Assembly: GCF_033115175.1 (NCBI RefSeq)
Contig: NC_084838.1
Location: 92,097,968 to 92,161,967 of the forward strand
Length of the DNA stretch: 64,000 nt
Direction: 5' to 3'
Source: Lepus europaeus
Lineage: Eukaryota; Chordata; Mammalia; Lagomorpha; Leporidae
Below the pieces are notes generated by a model. It worked only from the letters and a program-made list of their open reading frames with translations, made no database searches and was not told the DNA's origin. A program made the translations under genes and the position numbers. This document shows, one piece after another, positions 63,778 through 64,000 of the stretch (position 1 is the stretch's first letter; every line of letters starts with the position of its first letter).

Positions 63778-64000
63778 AGTATAATCTTTTCGAGGTTCAC
63801 TCATGTTGTATAATGTGGCAGTATTTTTTATGGTAGAACTTTTAGATTATATGGATAGTCCACATTTTAAATACGTTTATCAATTGATAGATATTGGGTT
63901 GTTTCTACTTTTTGGTTCTTATGAATAATGTTGCTTTGAACATTTGTATCCAAGTTTTTGTGTGGATATATGTTTAATATTTCTTGGTTAGTCAGCTGGG

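Larger units (their letters stand above)
62923..64000 (-). mobile_element. ancient LINE-1 (L1M) 3' region, split by CSINEs, runs off the window
   Basis: CAGTTATCACCCCAGAAAG, CTTTATCTAGACATTCCATA, then from 63,778 GTATAATCTTTTCGAGG, AATAATGTTGCTTTGAAC: reverse L1M 3' text continuing to the window end. Confidence 0.65.

Noticed and set aside
51163-64000. search for the next PTPDC1 coding exon
   Set aside because: No frame with the expected continuation after the phase-1 donor was found; the next exon is presumably beyond the window.

Overview
This is mammalian nuclear DNA, most likely from a lagomorph (rabbit-like). About 60 copies or fragments of the tRNA-derived CSINE family cover roughly a quarter or more of the window. 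Their heads read 'ggggccggcgctgtggcgtag' or 'gccgcggctcactaggctaatcc' and their tails carry AAATAAATAAATC. The LINE-1 3' ends also look lagomorph-type. There is no dense coding, and almost every long ORF is a read-through of a SINE or low-complexity sequence.

One host gene is recognisable: the 5' part of PTPDC1 (protein tyrosine phosphatase domain containing 1) on the + strand. A CpG island with two inverted CCAAT boxes and a CACGTG box (about 16,460-17,560) is its probable promoter and untranslated first exon. The exon holding the start codon lies about 33 kb downstream (50,792-50,879) and encodes the first 27 residues plus one base of codon 28. The phosphatase domain must lie beyond the window.

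Layout. 1-16.4 kb is intergenic sequence upstream of the gene, filled with CSINEs, an MLT1-like LTR, MIR/L2 relics, a 1-kb LINE-1 3' end and a 41-bp LINE-1 stub. 16.4-17.6 kb is the promoter island. 17.6-50.8 kb is intron 1, with many CSINEs, LINE-1 pieces, Tigger and mariner-like DNA transposons, a broken class I endogenous retrovirus (40.1-42.1 kb), and a 1.2-kb AT-rich imperfect palindrome (26.84-28.08 kb) with a truncated U2 snRNA retropseudogene near its centre. 50.9-64.0 kb is intron 2, dominated by minus-strand ancient LINE-1 sequence interrupted by CSINEs, plus a 491-bp solo LTR inserted in a CSINE.

No prokaryote-type system, CRISPR array or new enzyme system is present. The most unusual structure is the large palindrome with the embedded U2 relic. 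Next are the clean insertion records (matching target-site duplications), the nested and inverted SINE pairs, and the oppositely oriented retroviral fragments.
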